Part shown: positions 17,829-29,095 of the stretch, piece after piece | Position numbering within the stretch: the stretch's first letter is position 1 | How the letters are laid out: each line of letters opens with the position of its first letter | Origin: Chitinimonas sp. BJYL2 | GTDB taxonomy: Bacteria; Pseudomonadota; Gammaproteobacteria; Burkholderiales; Chitinimonadaceae | Direction: 5' to 3' | Assembly: GCF_027257935.1 (NCBI RefSeq) | Contig: NZ_JANZKW010000003.1 | Location: 124,001 to 188,000 of the forward strand | DNA length: 64,000 nt | The notes under the pieces: generated by a model | What the model was told of the DNA's origin: nothing | Seen by the model: the letters and a program-made list of their open reading frames with translations, nothing else | Databases searched by the model: none | Program-made: the position numbers and the translations under genes

Positions 17829-19259
17829 TCAATTTTCCTGCGGGTAGAACCAGTTCAGCGAATAGCCGCTGGAGCGCAAGGGGCCGAGGTCCAGTTGCAG
17901 GAAGACACGCAGGTCGCCATTGGGGAGCAGGCTGGTGGGCACGGCAGCGGGGCTGCCATCAGCCAGCGGCGCCAGGTATTCACGCACCGTAAAGACCTTG
18001 CGCGCCACGATGCGCTCATTGTCGTCGGTGAGCGTGAGCTCCAGCAGGGGCAGAGCTTGGGCAAAACCGGCCTGGTTGCGCAGGGTCGCACTGAGCTGGA
18101 TCAGGTTGGGGCTGTCGGGCAGCGAAACCAGCTCGTTCCACTCGGTGCGCAGATAGGCCGCGCGGGCGGGCAGGGCCAGCTTGCAACCCACCAGCTCGCA
18201 GTAACGGCGCAGCTTGGGTTCGATACCGGGCAGCTGGATCGCGACCTCGGTACGGTAATGGATCGCCAGCTGCCCCAGCAGTGCTATCGCTGCCAGCAGG
18301 GCGGGGATGCTCCACAGCCAGCGCAGTGGAGAGGGGCGCGAGGGCACGCGGAGCAGGGCCTCATCTTCATGGGTGAGGATAGGGCGATAGGTGCTGCCGG
18401 CTTCTGTGTGGACCGGGGCCGGGCTGAAGTCGGCAATCATGTCCTGTGCTGCGACGCCGGTCGGTTCGTGCCCCGGCTTGCCGATATTGGCCAACGGGTC
18501 GGCGCCATCCGGGCTGGACCAGGGATCAATCCCGGTGATCTCGATGGTATCGGGCTGAGGGTCTGTCTCGGCGGTGGCAGAATCTTCCGCCACGGGCTCG
18601 GTGGCAGCGGCCGCTGGTGGCGGCACGAACTGCCAGGCGGTGCGCAGGTCACGCACGGGCGGCGCAGCGGGTTCGGCAGGGGGCGGCGAGGCCGGCGCGG
18701 CAGCGGGAACGGGTACCGGGTCAGCCGGGACCGCAGGGGTCACGGTTGCGGTTGTGCCGATATCTGCCGCGCGTTCGGTAGCCAGTGCATCAGCCAGGCG
18801 CTGCAAGCTCTGGCTCGCCAGGCTGTCTTGCTCGGTATCGTCGTCACGCTCCGCTTCCGCGGCGGCTTCCAGCTGGGAGGCAACGCTATCGAGGCCGTAG
18901 GCATGGTCCTCGGCTGCCCGATTATCGGCATCGGGATGCGGATCGTAAGCGGGTGACGCAGTCTGCGCCAAGGCCAGATCAGGGACGCTGATCGTGACGG
19001 CGGCAATCACCGGCTCGGGCGCCGGTGGTGGCACAACCAGTGCGGGTGCCGGTATAGGTGCCGGTATGGGTGTCTGGCCGGTCCCGGGAGACGACGGCAC
19101 TTCTGTCGCCGGCACCGCCTGCGCGCCGCCCAGATGCTCCAGCGCATTGAAGACAAAGGCACAGCGTCCGCAGCGAACCTTGCCCTCAAAGGCATTCAGA
19201 TGCGCATCGGTAATCCGGAAGCTGGTTCGGCAGTTGGGGCAACGCGTGACGTGGTACAT
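17829..19259 (-). CDS. zinc-ribbon (MJ0042) DUF3426 membrane protein
   Basis: 476 residues. The N-terminus MYHVTRCPNCRTSFRITDAHL...VRCGRCAFVFNA is an MJ0042-type zinc ribbon with two CxxC pairs. A long Pro/Ala/Glu-rich disordered linker (about 50-330) leads to one TM helix (about 340-360) and a C-terminal DUF3426 domain (about 365-476). In Betaproteobacteria this gene commonly sits next to prmA, as here. The function is unproven; a cytoplasmic zinc sensor tied to an envelope domain is the visible architecture. Confidence 0.85.
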   Translation of the reverse strand: MYHVTRCPNCRTSFRITDAHLNAFEGKVRCGRCAFVFNALEHLGGAQAVPATEVPSSPGTGQTPIPAPIPAPALVVPPPAPEPVIAAVTISVPDLALAQTASPAYDPHPDADNRAAEDHAYGLDSVASQLEAAAEAERDDDTEQDSLASQSLQRLADALATERAADIGTTATVTPAVPADPVPVPAAAPASPPPAEPAAPPVRDLRTAWQFVPPPAAAATEPVAEDSATAETDPQPDTIEITGIDPWSSPDGADPLANIGKPGHEPTGVAAQDMIADFSPAPVHTEAGSTYRPILTHEDEALLRVPSRPSPLRWLWSIPALLAAIALLGQLAIHYRTEVAIQLPGIEPKLRRYCELVGCKLALPARAAYLRTEWNELVSLPDSPNLIQLSATLRNQAGFAQALPLLELTLTDDNERIVARKVFTVREYLAPLADGSPAAVPTSLLPNGDLRVFLQLDLGPLRSSGYSLNWFYPQEN

Positions 19260-19303
19260 GCGGCGATTCTAGCGAGCGGCGCGCTACAAGCAAGCAGCAT
19301 GCA

Positions 19304-20188
19304 TCAAAGTCGTGTTCCGGTGATGCGTACCCACCCTTCGCGCTCGGCGGAGACGGCCAGGGCAAAGTGGGGCGCATAGAGCGAGATGATCTCCTCGGCC
19401 TGCTCGGCCAGGATGCCCGAGAGCACCAGCCGGCCTCCGCTGCGACAGCGCGCAGCCAGCAGCGGCATCAGCATTTTCAGGGGGTTGGTAAGGATATTGG
19501 CGACCACCAGGTCGTACTGACGCTCAGGTGCGTCGTCGGGCAGGAAAAAGGTGGCAGCCACCTGATTCTGTTCCGCATTCTGGCGGCTGGCGATGATGGC
19601 TTGGGCATCGATATCCGAGCCGTGTACCTCGCCCGCGCCCAGCAGTTTGGCGGCAATGGCCAGGATGCCCGAACCGCAGCCGTAATCCAGTACTGACTCG
19701 CCAGCGTGCAGATCGCTGTCCAGCCATTGCAGGCAAAGCCAGGTGGTGGGATGGCTGCCCGTGCCGAAGGCAAGACCAGGGTCCAGCGCGAGGTTGATGG
19801 CACCCGCGGCGGGAGCATGCCATGTCGGGGTAATCCACAGGCGCTGTGATACCTGGATCGGGTCGAACTGCGATTGGGTCAGCCGCACCCAGTCCTGCTC
19901 TTCCACCCGGACCACCGTGTAGCGTGGCAGGGACAGGCCGATTTCGTTGCTGGCTGCGGCGACCAGGACATCGGGATCGGCGTCTTCCAGCAACAAAGCG
20001 ACGACGATGCTGTGCTCCCAGAGCGTATCCACGGGCATGCCCGGCTCACCGAAGATGGGCTTTTCGTCGGCGGTGCCGGCTGCTGCGTCTTCGATGCTGA
20101 CGCTAAGCGCACCCAGGTCGAACAGGGCGTCGGATAGCGCTTCGGCGCGCTTGGAATCGGCTTCGATACGCAGTTCAAGCCAGGGCAT
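19304..20188 (-). CDS. prmA: ribosomal protein L11 methyltransferase
   Basis: 294 residues from the ATG at 20188, which has GGAG at a good distance; a GTG three codons upstream is less likely. The protein starts MPWLELRIEADS, typical of PrmA. The SAM-binding motif VLDYGCGSGILAIAA and the catalytic-region VVANILTNPL are present. It trimethylates L11. It follows accB-accC in the common Betaproteobacterial order. Confidence 0.95.
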   Translation of the reverse strand: MPWLELRIEADSKRAEALSDALFDLGALSVSIEDAAAGTADEKPIFGEPGMPVDTLWEHSIVVALLLEDADPDVLVAAASNEIGLSLPRYTVVRVEEQDWVRLTQSQFDPIQVSQRLWITPTWHAPAAGAINLALDPGLAFGTGSHPTTWLCLQWLDSDLHAGESVLDYGCGSGILAIAAKLLGAGEVHGSDIDAQAIIASRQNAEQNQVAATFFLPDDAPERQYDLVVANILTNPLKMLMPLLAARCRSGGRLVLSGILAEQAEEIISLYAPHFALAVSAEREGWVRITGTRL

Positions 20189-20214
20189 GCGGGTCACTCC
20201 AGAGGGTACAAAGA

Positions 20215-20243
20215 CAACGGCCGGGACTGAAGCCCGGCCGTTG
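20215..20243 (-). terminator. intrinsic terminator after accC
   Basis: An 11-bp perfect stem (CAACGGCCGGG and its complement) with a 7-base loop, followed on the minus strand by TCTTTGT. It lies between the accC stop and the prmA start. Confidence 0.7.
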
Positions 20244-20264
20244 CATAGTGTAACACCGTGAGGA

Positions 20265-21614
20265 TCAAGCCTTGCGGTCGGCCAGCAGGTGCTCCAGATA
20301 GTGAATGGACGTGCCGCCCTTCACAAAACCCGGATCGGCGAACAGCACCTGATGCAGGGGCACATTGGTCTTGATGCCCTCCACCACCATTTCCGAGAGC
20401 GCAATACGCATGCGCGCCATGGCCTGTTCGCGCGTGTCACCAAAGGCGATCACCTTGCCGACCATGGAGTCATAGTTCGGCGGTACGGTATAGCCTTGGT
20501 AAATATGCGAGTCCACGCGGATGCCGGGCCCGCCGGGCGGGTGGTAGGTGGCGATCTTGCCGGGGCTGGGGATGAACTTGAAGGGGTCTTCGGCGTTGAT
20601 CCGGCACTCCATGGCGTGACCCTTGAGCGTCACATCCTTCTGGCTGATACGCAGTTTCTCGCCTGCGGCGATGCGGATCTGCTCCTGCACGATATCGATG
20701 CCGGTGATCTGCTCGGTGACTGGGTGCTCCACCTGTACGCGCGTGTTCATTTCAATGAAGTAGAACTCGCCGTTCTCGAACAGGAACTCGAAGGTGCCCG
20801 CGCCACGGTAGCCGATGCGGCGGCAGGCTTCGGCGCAGGATTCACCGATCCGCTTGCGTTGCTTATCGGTAATGCCGGGTGCCGGGGCTTCTTCGATCAC
20901 CTTCTGGTGGCGGCGCTGCATGGAGCAATCACGCTCGCCCAGGTAAACGGCATTGCCGTATTCGTCAGCCAGCACCTGAATCTCGATGTGGCGCGGGTTT
21001 TCGAGGAACTTCTCCATGTACACGGTCGGGTTGCCGAACGCGGCGCCGGCTTCGGTACGGGTCATATTGACCGACTGGATCAGCTCTTCCTCGCTGCGCA
21101 CCACGCGCATGCCGCGACCACCGCCACCACCGGCGGCCTTGATGATCACGGGGTAGCCGACCTTGCGGCCGATCTTGAGCATTTCTTCAGGGTCGTCAGG
21201 CAAGGCGCCGTCGGAGCCGGGCACGCAGGGTACGCCTGAAGCCTTCATGGCATCCTTGGCCGAGACCTTGTCGCCCATCAGGCGAATCGATTCGGGGCGT
21301 GGGCCAATGAAAACAAAGCCGCTTTGCTCGACGCGCTCGGCGAAATCGGCGTTCTCGCTCAGAAAGCCGTAGCCCGGATGAATGGCTTGCGCATCGGTCA
21401 CTTCGGCGGCCGCGATAATGGCGGGAATGTTCAGATAAGACAGCGGGCTGGGTGCCGGGCCGATACACACCGACTCATCCGCCAGCTTGACATACTTGGC
21501 TTCGCGGTCGACCTCGGAATGGACAACAACCGTCTTGATGCCCATCTCCCGGCAGGCGCGCTGGATACGCAGGGCGATTTCGCCGCGATTGGCGATTAGG
21601 ACTTTTTCAAACAT
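20265..21614 (-). CDS. accC: biotin carboxylase subunit of acetyl-CoA carboxylase
   Basis: 449 residues from the ATG at 21614 ([17 protein letters not shown]), full length. The ATP-grasp Gly-rich loop ([14 protein letters not shown]), the HxxRHIE-like segment ([13 protein letters not shown]) and the catalytic [14 protein letters not shown] are present. It carboxylates the biotin of AccB, the first step of fatty acid synthesis. It lies about 97 bases downstream of accB on the same strand, a conserved operon. Confidence 0.97.
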   Translation of the reverse strand: MFEKVLIANRGEIALRIQRACREMGIKTVVVHSEVDREAKYVKLADESVCIGPAPSPLSYLNIPAIIAAAEVTDAQAIHPGYGFLSENADFAERVEQSGFVFIGPRPESIRLMGDKVSAKDAMKASGVPCVPGSDGALPDDPEEMLKIGRKVGYPVIIKAAGGGGGRGMRVVRSEEELIQSVNMTRTEAGAAFGNPTVYMEKFLENPRHIEIQVLADEYGNAVYLGERDCSMQRRHQKVIEEAPAPGITDKQRKRIGESCAEACRRIGYRGAGTFEFLFENGEFYFIEMNTRVQVEHPVTEQITGIDIVQEQIRIAAGEKLRISQKDVTLKGHAMECRINAEDPFKFIPSPGKIATYHPPGGPGIRVDSHIYQGYTVPPNYDSMVGKVIAFGDTREQAMARMRIALSEMVVEGIKTNVPLHQVLFADPGFVKGGTSIHYLEHLLADRKA

Positions 21615-21711
21615 GGTCACTCCTCAGTGAACAAGTGAAAAATGAATGGGTGCACAAGCACCGACAGGGCGTTGCCCGCGCACTTGTTCACGCATTCATT
21701 CGTTCACTGAA

Positions 21712-22185
21712 TTAACCAATGATAAACAGCGGCTCACCATACTCGACCGGTGTGCCGTTCTCGACCAGGATGGCCTTCACGACGCCGCTGACGTCGGCTT
21801 CGATCTCGTTGAGCAGCTTCATGGCCTCGATGATGCACAGCGTATCGCCGACATTCACACTCTGGCCCACTTCCACAAACGCCTTGGCGCCGGGGCTGGA
21901 CGAGCGGTAGAAAGTGCCCACCATCGGCGACTTGACGACCGTACCCTCAGGCAGGCCGCTGGCAACGGGCGCTGCCGGTGCCGATGCCGGAGCAGCCGCA
22001 GCGGACTGGCCACCTTGACCCTGCGGCATCATGTATTGCTGGACGGGCGCCTGGCTGAACATCATCGGGGCGTTTTGCGACACCCGGGTAATGCGTACCT
22101 TTTCTTCGCCTTCGGTGACTTCGATCTCGGCAATGCCGGATTCTTCCACCAGATCGATAAGCTTCTTGAGCTTGCGTAGATCCAT
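21712..22185 (-). CDS. accB: biotin carboxyl carrier protein of acetyl-CoA carboxylase
   Basis: 157 residues. The N-terminus [20 protein letters not shown] is typical, a flexible Ala/Pro/Gln linker spans about 50-80, and the C-terminal lipoyl/biotinyl domain has the biotin-accepting Lys in EAMKLLNEI. It carries the carboxybiotin between AccC and the carboxyltransferase AccAD. It is preceded by aroQ and followed by accC in one direction. Confidence 0.97.
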   Translation of the reverse strand: MDLRKLKKLIDLVEESGIAEIEVTEGEEKVRITRVSQNAPMMFSQAPVQQYMMPQGQGGQSAAAAPASAPAAPVASGLPEGTVVKSPMVGTFYRSSSPGAKAFVEVGQSVNVGDTLCIIEAMKLLNEIEADVSGVVKAILVENGTPVEYGEPLFIIG

Positions 22186-22243
22186 GCCCGTTCCCTTTTA
22201 TATGTGGAATTGTTTGCTTGGGTATTGCTGCGGCAGCAAGTCG

Positions 22244-22729
22244 CTAGGGCGCTTGTCTGGCCAGATAATGCAATGCATGTTCGAGCGCGTAGCCGTAGCC
22301 GGCAGCGCCCAGACCGCAAATCACGCCCACGGCGATATCCGACAGGTAGGAATGCTGCCTGAAGGGTTCGCGGGCGTGCACATTGGAGAGATGTACTTCA
22401 ATGAAGGGCAGCTTCACGGCAGCCAGCGCATCGCGCAGTGCAATGCTGGTGTGGGTGTAGGCTGCCGGATTGATGATGATGAAGGCCGTATCGTCATCGA
22501 ACGTGGCCTGCACCTGATCAATCAATGCCGCTTCGCTATTGCTTTGAAACGTCCGGCACACGCGCCCGGCCCGCTCGGCCTGGGAGACCAGACGGGCATT
22601 GATGTCGGCGAGGGTGTCGCTACCGTAGAGATGCGGTTCACGGCGGCCAAGCAGGTTCAGGTTCGGGCCATGCAGCACCAATATGCTGTTGCGTCGCGCG
22701 GCCTGCTCGGGAGTTTGTGCGGCAATCAT
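22244..22729 (-). CDS. aroQ: type II 3-dehydroquinate dehydratase
   Basis: 161 residues with the type II signature [21 protein letters not shown], where the catalytic Tyr lies. [19 protein letters not shown] and [17 protein letters not shown] (active-site His) are also visible. It dehydrates 3-dehydroquinate in the shikimate pathway. It sits 58 bases upstream of accB; aroQ-accB-accC is a frequent operon. Its 5' end faces queA, with divergent promoters in the roughly 195-base gap. Confidence 0.96.
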   Translation of the reverse strand: MIAAQTPEQAARRNSILVLHGPNLNLLGRREPHLYGSDTLADINARLVSQAERAGRVCRTFQSNSEAALIDQVQATFDDDTAFIIINPAAYTHTSIALRDALAAVKLPFIEVHLSNVHAREPFRQHSYLSDIAVGVICGLGAAGYGYALEHALHYLARQAP

Positions 22730-22880
22730 GGCGGCGAGTTTGCCGCAGATGCACGCACGTTGTCTATCAATCGGCGAATTTTAGGTCAAGCGCCCGCTTG
22801 AATCCGGGGCTTGGAAAAGGCCCTCAATCCAGCGCGCTAGTTGCTGGATACCGCAACAGCAGGGCATCAGGGCTGGCTGA

Positions 22881-22886
22881 TATAAT
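22881..22886 (+). promoter_or_regulatory. candidate -10 box upstream of queA
   Basis: A perfect TATAAT lies 39 bases upstream of the queA ATG. No matching -35 is seen at 16-18 bp, so the promoter is tentative. Confidence 0.35.
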
Positions 22887-22924
22887 CACCCAATTCTCAG
22901 GCCGTTGCCGAAATTTCTGATCCC

Positions 22925-23953
22925 ATGCGGCTATCCGATTTTGATTACCACCTCCCCGAAAACCTGATCGCTCAGTTTCCACCTGCTGAACGTGGTGGCA
23001 GCCGTTTGCTGCATTTGCCCGCTGATGGCAGCTTGCATGATCGGCTGTTCCGCGACTTGCCGACACTATTGCGCCCTGGTGATCTTCTGGTGCTCAACGA
23101 CACCCGTGTGATCAAGGCGCGCCTGTTTGGGCAGAAGGACAGCGGCGGCGCTGTCGAAGCCCTGGTCGAGCGCGTTATCAGTGAATGCGAGGCGCTGGTA
23201 CAGATACGCGCCAGCAAATCCCCCAAGCCCGGCAGTCGCCTGCTGTTCGGCGAAGTTGGCGGCCCGCAGTGGGTGGCGGAGATGCTGGCGCGCCAGGGTG
23301 AGTTCTTCCACCTGCGTTTTGATACGCCGGTGCTGGATGTGCTGGAGGCCGCTGGCCGCCTGCCCTTGCCGCCCTATATCGAACACACGCCGGATGCCGC
23401 TGATGCCGAGCGTTACCAGACTGTCTATGCACGCCACCCTGGTGCGGTGGCTGCGCCGACGGCCGGCCTGCATTTCACCGATGCGATGCTGGCGCAGCTG
23501 GCTGTGGCCGGGGTGAGCCATGCACGGGTAACCCTGCATGTCGGCGCCGGCACCTTCCAGCCGGTGCGCGTGGATAATGTGGCCGAACACCGGATGCACC
23601 ATGAGCGCTATCGCATTCCACCGGAGACGCTGGCGGCGATCAACGCAACCCGCGCCGCCGGTGGCCGCGTCGTGGCGGTGGGCACCACCAGCCTGCGTGC
23701 GCTGGAGGCGGCCTGTCTGCGAGGCGACTTTGCCGAGCCCGAGGGGGATACCGATATTTTCATCACGCCGGGTTACACCTTCCGCGCCGTGGATGCGCTG
23801 ATCACCAACTTCCATTTGCCCAAGTCCACCTTGCTGATGCTGGTGTCGGCTTTTGCCGGTCATGAGCGGATGTTGACCGCTTATCGGCATGCTGTTGCGC
23901 AGGAGTACCGTTTTTTCAGCTATGGCGATGCAATGCTGCTGGAACGGCGCTGA
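22925..23953 (+). CDS. queA: tRNA preQ1(34) S-adenosylmethionine ribosyltransferase-isomerase
   Basis: 342 residues with the expected start [19 protein letters not shown] and internal signatures [26 protein letters not shown] and [12 protein letters not shown]. It adds the epoxycyclopentane ring to preQ1 in queuosine synthesis and so works after Tgt, encoded 0.9 kb downstream. The intervening phosphatase gene is co-directional. Confidence 0.96.
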   Translation: MRLSDFDYHLPENLIAQFPPAERGGSRLLHLPADGSLHDRLFRDLPTLLRPGDLLVLNDTRVIKARLFGQKDSGGAVEALVERVISECEALVQIRASKSPKPGSRLLFGEVGGPQWVAEMLARQGEFFHLRFDTPVLDVLEAAGRLPLPPYIEHTPDAADAERYQTVYARHPGAVAAPTAGLHFTDAMLAQLAVAGVSHARVTLHVGAGTFQPVRVDNVAEHRMHHERYRIPPETLAAINATRAAGGRVVAVGTTSLRALEAACLRGDFAEPEGDTDIFITPGYTFRAVDALITNFHLPKSTLLMLVSAFAGHERMLTAYRHAVAQEYRFFSYGDAMLLERR

Positions 23954-23965
23954 CTTCGACCCATA

Positions 23966-24778
23966 ATGGCTGGTATGCAGAATGCTCCGATCAAGCCGCG
24001 TGTGGCTTTCCTGCCCCGCAACGACAAAGGCCGCGACTTCATTGTCGGCGACCTGCACGGCTGCCGGCGTGATCTGGAGGTGCTGCTTGTCGCGGCGGGG
24101 TTCAATCCCGGCCGGGGTGACCGGCTGTTCTGCACCGGCGATCTGATTGATCGTGGCCCGGATTCGCTGGGCTGCCTCAATCTGCTGCGCCAGCCCTGGT
24201 TCTATGCGGTGCTCGGCAATCACGAGCAGTTATTGCTCAATGCGCTGGGGGGGAATGATCAGGCGATTGCGCTGGCGGTGGCCAATGGCGGCAGTTGGGC
24301 GCTGGGTGGCATCCTCAAGCGCGACCCGGATCTCCACGCCGCGGCACAGGTGCTGAATCGCCTGCCCCATGTGCTTGTGGTGGGCCCCGGAACGCCCGAG
24401 CGTTTCAATATCGTGCATGCGGCACTGCTCAAGTTGCCGTCCAGCCATGTGCTGTATCTTGATGCAGACCTTGATGCCCGCCTGAACGCGGCTGACGACA
24501 AGACGGTCGAGCGTCTGACCTGGGCCAGAACCCTGGCCGACGAGGCAGCTGCTGCCTCACTGGCGCAGCAGCCCGCCACCTGGCAAGCCGGACTGTCACT
24601 GACCTACTGCGGCCACAACCCGGTGCCTTATCCGGTCATCCATCAATCACACTGCCATATTGATACCGGTGCCGGTTACGAAGGCAATGTTGATGTGAAC
24701 GGTGCAGACAGCGGTGTGCCTATGCGGCTAACCCTTGCAGAGCACCACGGCGGAACCCCCGTCTTTTACACCCGCTAG
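23966..24778 (+). CDS. PP2A-like metallophosphoesterase (serine/threonine phosphatase family)
   Basis: 270 residues. All metal-binding motifs of the PPP family are present: GDLHGC (about 28-33), GDLIDRGPDS (about 58-67) and GNHEQ (about 89-93), followed by later His-containing strands (YCGHNPVPYP). It resembles PphA/PphB or lambda-type phosphatases. It starts 12 bases after queA and precedes tgt, so it is likely part of the same transcript. The substrate is unknown. An alternative ATG lies two codons downstream. Confidence 0.85.
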   Translation: MAGMQNAPIKPRVAFLPRNDKGRDFIVGDLHGCRRDLEVLLVAAGFNPGRGDRLFCTGDLIDRGPDSLGCLNLLRQPWFYAVLGNHEQLLLNALGGNDQAIALAVANGGSWALGGILKRDPDLHAAAQVLNRLPHVLVVGPGTPERFNIVHAALLKLPSSHVLYLDADLDARLNAADDKTVERLTWARTLADEAAAASLAQQPATWQAGLSLTYCGHNPVPYPVIHQSHCHIDTGAGYEGNVDVNGADSGVPMRLTLAEHHGGTPVFYTR

Positions 24779-24790
24779 ATTCCACTTTGA

Positions 24791-25969
<1,179 letters not shown>

Positions 25970-26039
25970 GGGGTATGTAGGGCGCAGCAAGCGCGGCGCA
26001 TTGCGCCGGATGCAATGCGGCTATGCCTTACTACACCCC
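25970..26039. repeat. palindromic intergenic repeat-like element
   Basis: Between tgt and the glycine-zipper gene lies an imperfect palindrome bounded by GGGGTATGTAG and CTACACCCC. It contains an inner GGCGCATTGCGCC inverted repeat. Such GTAGGGCGCA...GCGCATTGCGCC segments recur as dispersed intergenic elements in many Proteobacteria (general knowledge). No second copy is seen in this window. It may act as a bidirectional terminator for the two convergent genes. Confidence 0.45.
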
Positions 26040-26050
26040 ATGTGTGAGCG

Positions 26051-26635
26051 TTAGCGTTTGACCAGCTTGCCTTCACGCAGCTCGATCCGGTCGCCCGCCG
26101 CCAATGCGGGCTTCTCTTTGCTGTCCATCTCGGCACTGGTGCCGTTATAGAGTTGGTAGCGCGTTACCCACACCTGTTGCTTGCTGAGCTTCTGCTCGAT
26201 CTTCTTGCCCAGCAGGGCGCCGCCAACGGCACCAGCGGCGGTGGCCACATTCTTGCTGGCACTGCTGCCGTCGCCGGCAAGCTTGCGACCGATGACGGCG
26301 CCCGCGATGCCCCCGCCCACGGTGCCCAGTGCCGAGCCCTCGCCATCCCGTTCTATCTGTTTGATCTCGGTCACGCGACCACAGGTGTCTCGGCACTTGA
26401 GACCGGCATCGCGCTCGGCCATGGCGGCGTGCAGCGCATCTCTGCGAGTCTGCTCGGCTTCCTTGCGGCAGCTCGCTACCTGCTTGGCCGGCTTTTTTGT
26501 ACAGGCCTGACTCGCAGATTTGAAGGCTTCGGCGATCCGGGTTTTGTCGGCATTGAGCGCGTCGATCAACGGGTCGGCCTGTACGCCGATCGCGCTGAGT
26601 GCCAGCAGCCATGCGGCAGGGAACTTGATGGGCAT
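26051..26635 (-). CDS. glycine-zipper secreted protein
   Basis: 194 residues from the ATG at 26635; the upstream extension lacks a signal. The signal peptide MPIKFPAAWLLALSAIGVQA is followed by a Lys/Glu-rich helical region with four Cys (about 45-90). A glycine-zipper segment comes next (about 103-150: GTVGGGIAGAVIGRKLAG, then AAGAVGGALLGKKI), then a small C-terminal beta region. This is the general build of 17-kDa surface antigen or SlyB-like proteins, but without a lipobox. The function is unknown. It is convergent with tgt and divergent from yajC. Confidence 0.75.
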   Translation of the reverse strand: MPIKFPAAWLLALSAIGVQADPLIDALNADKTRIAEAFKSASQACTKKPAKQVASCRKEAEQTRRDALHAAMAERDAGLKCRDTCGRVTEIKQIERDGEGSALGTVGGGIAGAVIGRKLAGDGSSASKNVATAAGAVGGALLGKKIEQKLSKQQVWVTRYQLYNGTSAEMDSKEKPALAAGDRIELREGKLVKR

Positions 26636-26778
26636 GATACGGTCCTTGATTTGCGCCAGATTGGCCGCAATTGTAGGCCTGCCAGTGCGGATTGACATGC
26701 GCTGATGCAAGCTGCAAGCCGTGCGCAAGCCTTGGTAGATTTTGATGGGTTGCGGGGCTAGAATGCGCGGCTTGTTTT

Positions 26779-26784
26779 TATAAT
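26779..26784 (+). promoter_or_regulatory. candidate -10 box upstream of yajC
   Basis: TATAAT lies 23 bases before the yajC ATG, within CTTGTTTTTATAATGC. No convincing -35 at standard spacing is seen. Confidence 0.35.
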
Positions 26785-26807
26785 GCTTTCCCCCGGATTA
26801 CCGACCC

Positions 26808-27134
26808 ATGCTGATTACTCCCGTCTACGCCGCAGCACCCGCCCAATCGACCGGCGCAGAGCTGATGTCCTTCCTGCCGATGATCATCATCTTCGTGCTG
26901 TTCTACTTCCTGCTGATCCGTCCGCAGCAAAAGAAGATGAAAGAACAGAAGGCGATGATCGATGCGCTGACCAAGGGCGATGAAGTCGTCACCAGTGGTG
27001 GCATCATCGGCCGCATCGTCAAGGCTGGCGACCACTACCTGACGATCGAAGTGGCTGACGGTGTCGAAATGGTCATCCAGCGTGGCGCTGTCGGCGCCAA
27101 GCTGGAAAAGGGTACGCTCAAGGCCCAGCGTTAA
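26808..27134 (+). CDS. yajC: Sec translocon accessory subunit YajC
   Basis: 108 residues with one TM helix (MIIIFVLFYFLLIRPQQKKMKEQ) and the conserved DEVVTSGGIIGRIVK segment. It forms a complex with SecD-SecF at the inner membrane. It is followed by a strong hairpin and then secD. Confidence 0.95.
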   Translation: MLITPVYAAAPAQSTGAELMSFLPMIIIFVLFYFLLIRPQQKKMKEQKAMIDALTKGDEVVTSGGIIGRIVKAGDHYLTIEVADGVEMVIQRGAVGAKLEKGTLKAQR

Positions 27135-27141
27135 GTCTTCC

Positions 27142-27165
27142 CGCGGGCGGCATTGGCCGCCCGCG
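27142..27165 (+). terminator. hairpin between yajC and secD
   Basis: A 10-bp GC stem (CGCGGGCGGC with GCCGCCCGCG) around an ATTG loop, followed by TTTCG. It may partly terminate or attenuate transcription into secD. Confidence 0.6.
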
Positions 27166-27202
27166 TTTCGTTCCGGCTTCTTGCCGCAAGGGTCCTTCCC
27201 TC

Positions 27203-29023
27203 ATGAATCGTTATCCCATCTGGAAAAACCTGATCATCCTGGTCGCTGTGGCCGCGGGTCTGGTTTACACCCTGCCTAATATTTATGACCCTAGCCCTGC
27301 CGTGCAGGTATCGGGCGCGCGCTCGTCGGTGAAGGTCGATACGGCCACGCTGGATCAGGTTGAAAAGGCCTTGGCCGCGGCCAATATCCCGCTTGAGGGC
27401 GGCTTCCTTGAGGGCAATGGCCTCAAGGTGCGCTTCAAGGATACGGATACCCAGTTCAAGGCTCGTTCCACCATCGAACATGCGCTGGGCAGCAACTATG
27501 TCGTGGCCTTGAACCTGTTGCCGAACACCCCGTCTTTCCTGAGCAGCATGGGCGCCAAGCCCATGGCGCTGGGCCTGGACTTGCAAGGCGGCGTGCACTT
27601 CACGATGGAAGTCGACATGAAGGCCGCCATCGACAAGCAGGCCGAGCGGGTGGCGGGTGATGTGCGTCGTGAGCTCAAGGATAAAAAGATCCGCGGTCTG
27701 ATCAAGCGCACGGGTGACAAGGTTGAAGTACAACTGCGCGATGAGGAGACGCTGGCGGCTGCACGTACGGCCATCGAGCGCGTCCTGCCATTGATGCAGA
27801 TTGCTGCACGATCGGGTGATAACAACTATCGCCTGATCCTTACGTTCAGCGATGCAGAGCGGTTGCGTATCCAGAATGATGCCGTCAAACAGAACATCGC
27901 CACCTTGCACAACCGCGTGAATGAGCTGGGGACGACCGAGCCGGTGATCCAGCAGCAGGGTGCTGATCGCATCATCGTGCAGCTGCCGGGTGTGCAGGAT
28001 ACTGCGCGTGCCAAGGACATCATTGGCCGCACCGCCACGCTTGAGGTACGCATGGTGGATGACGATCCGGGTCGTTTCGAAGCGGCGCTAGGTGGCAACG
28101 TGCCCGCCGGCTACGAACTGCTGGACGAGCTGGATGCTAGCGGTAACCGCAAGATCCTCGTCAAGAAGGACGTGGAGCTGACCGGTGAGAACATCAACGA
28201 CGCGCAAGCGGGTTTTGATGATCAGAACCAGCCTGCGGTGCATATCAGCCTGGATTCGGTCGGGGGCAACATCTTCCGTCTGCTGACCGCCGAGAACATC
28301 GGCAAGCGGATGGCCATGGTGCTGGTCGAGAAGGGCAATGCCCAAGTCGTGACTGCGCCGGTGATCCGTGCCGAGATCGGTGGTGGCAAGGTGCAGATCA
28401 GCGGCTCCATGACCACGGCCGATGCCAATGATACGGCGCTGCTGCTGCGCGCCGGCTCGCTGGCGGCGCCGATGACGGTGGCCGAAGAGCGCACCATCGG
28501 CCCGAGCCTGGGCAAGGAAAACATCCAGAAGGGTTTCCACTCCACGCTGTATGGCTTCCTGGCTGTCGTGGTGTTCATGGTCATCTACTACCGCGTATTC
28601 GGCATTACCGCCTCGGTGGCACTGGGTGCCAACGTCCTGTTCCTGATCGCGCTGCTGTCCTTGCTGCAGGCCACGCTGACACTGCCGGGCATTGCCGCCA
28701 TTGCGTTGACCTTGGGTATGGCCATCGACTCCAACGTGCTGATCAACGAGCGTGTGCGTGAAGAGATTCGCAATGGCGTGCCGCCGCAATCCGCCATCAA
28801 GGCCGGCTACGAGCATGCCTGGGCCACGATTCTGGACTCCAACGTCACGACCCTGATTGCCGGTGTGGCGCTGCTGATCTTCGGTTCGGGTGCAGTACGT
28901 GGCTTTGCCGTGGTCCACTGCCTGGGCATCATGACCTCGATGTTTTCGGCGGTCGTGGTATCGCGTGCGTTGGTCAACCTCATCTACGGCTATCGCCGTC
29001 GCGTGACTTCGCTGTCTGTTTGA
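27203..29023 (+). CDS. secD: protein translocase subunit SecD
   Basis: 606 residues. The N-terminal TM is followed by the large periplasmic region including LGLDLQGGVHFTMEVD, then five clustered TM helices with GMAIDSNVLINERVREE and ATILDSNVTTLIAG. It uses the proton motive force to assist late export. The length is normal. Confidence 0.97.
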   Translation: MNRYPIWKNLIILVAVAAGLVYTLPNIYDPSPAVQVSGARSSVKVDTATLDQVEKALAAANIPLEGGFLEGNGLKVRFKDTDTQFKARSTIEHALGSNYVVALNLLPNTPSFLSSMGAKPMALGLDLQGGVHFTMEVDMKAAIDKQAERVAGDVRRELKDKKIRGLIKRTGDKVEVQLRDEETLAAARTAIERVLPLMQIAARSGDNNYRLILTFSDAERLRIQNDAVKQNIATLHNRVNELGTTEPVIQQQGADRIIVQLPGVQDTARAKDIIGRTATLEVRMVDDDPGRFEAALGGNVPAGYELLDELDASGNRKILVKKDVELTGENINDAQAGFDDQNQPAVHISLDSVGGNIFRLLTAENIGKRMAMVLVEKGNAQVVTAPVIRAEIGGGKVQISGSMTTADANDTALLLRAGSLAAPMTVAEERTIGPSLGKENIQKGFHSTLYGFLAVVVFMVIYYRVFGITASVALGANVLFLIALLSLLQATLTLPGIAAIALTLGMAIDSNVLINERVREEIRNGVPPQSAIKAGYEHAWATILDSNVTTLIAGVALLIFGSGAVRGFAVVHCLGIMTSMFSAVVVSRALVNLIYGYRRRVTSLSV

Positions 29024-29095
29024 ATCTGATCTGGCGCCTGCGGGCGCCGCTCATGCCATGCCGGCCAAGGTGCCGGCTGGATGAGGGAGGACACC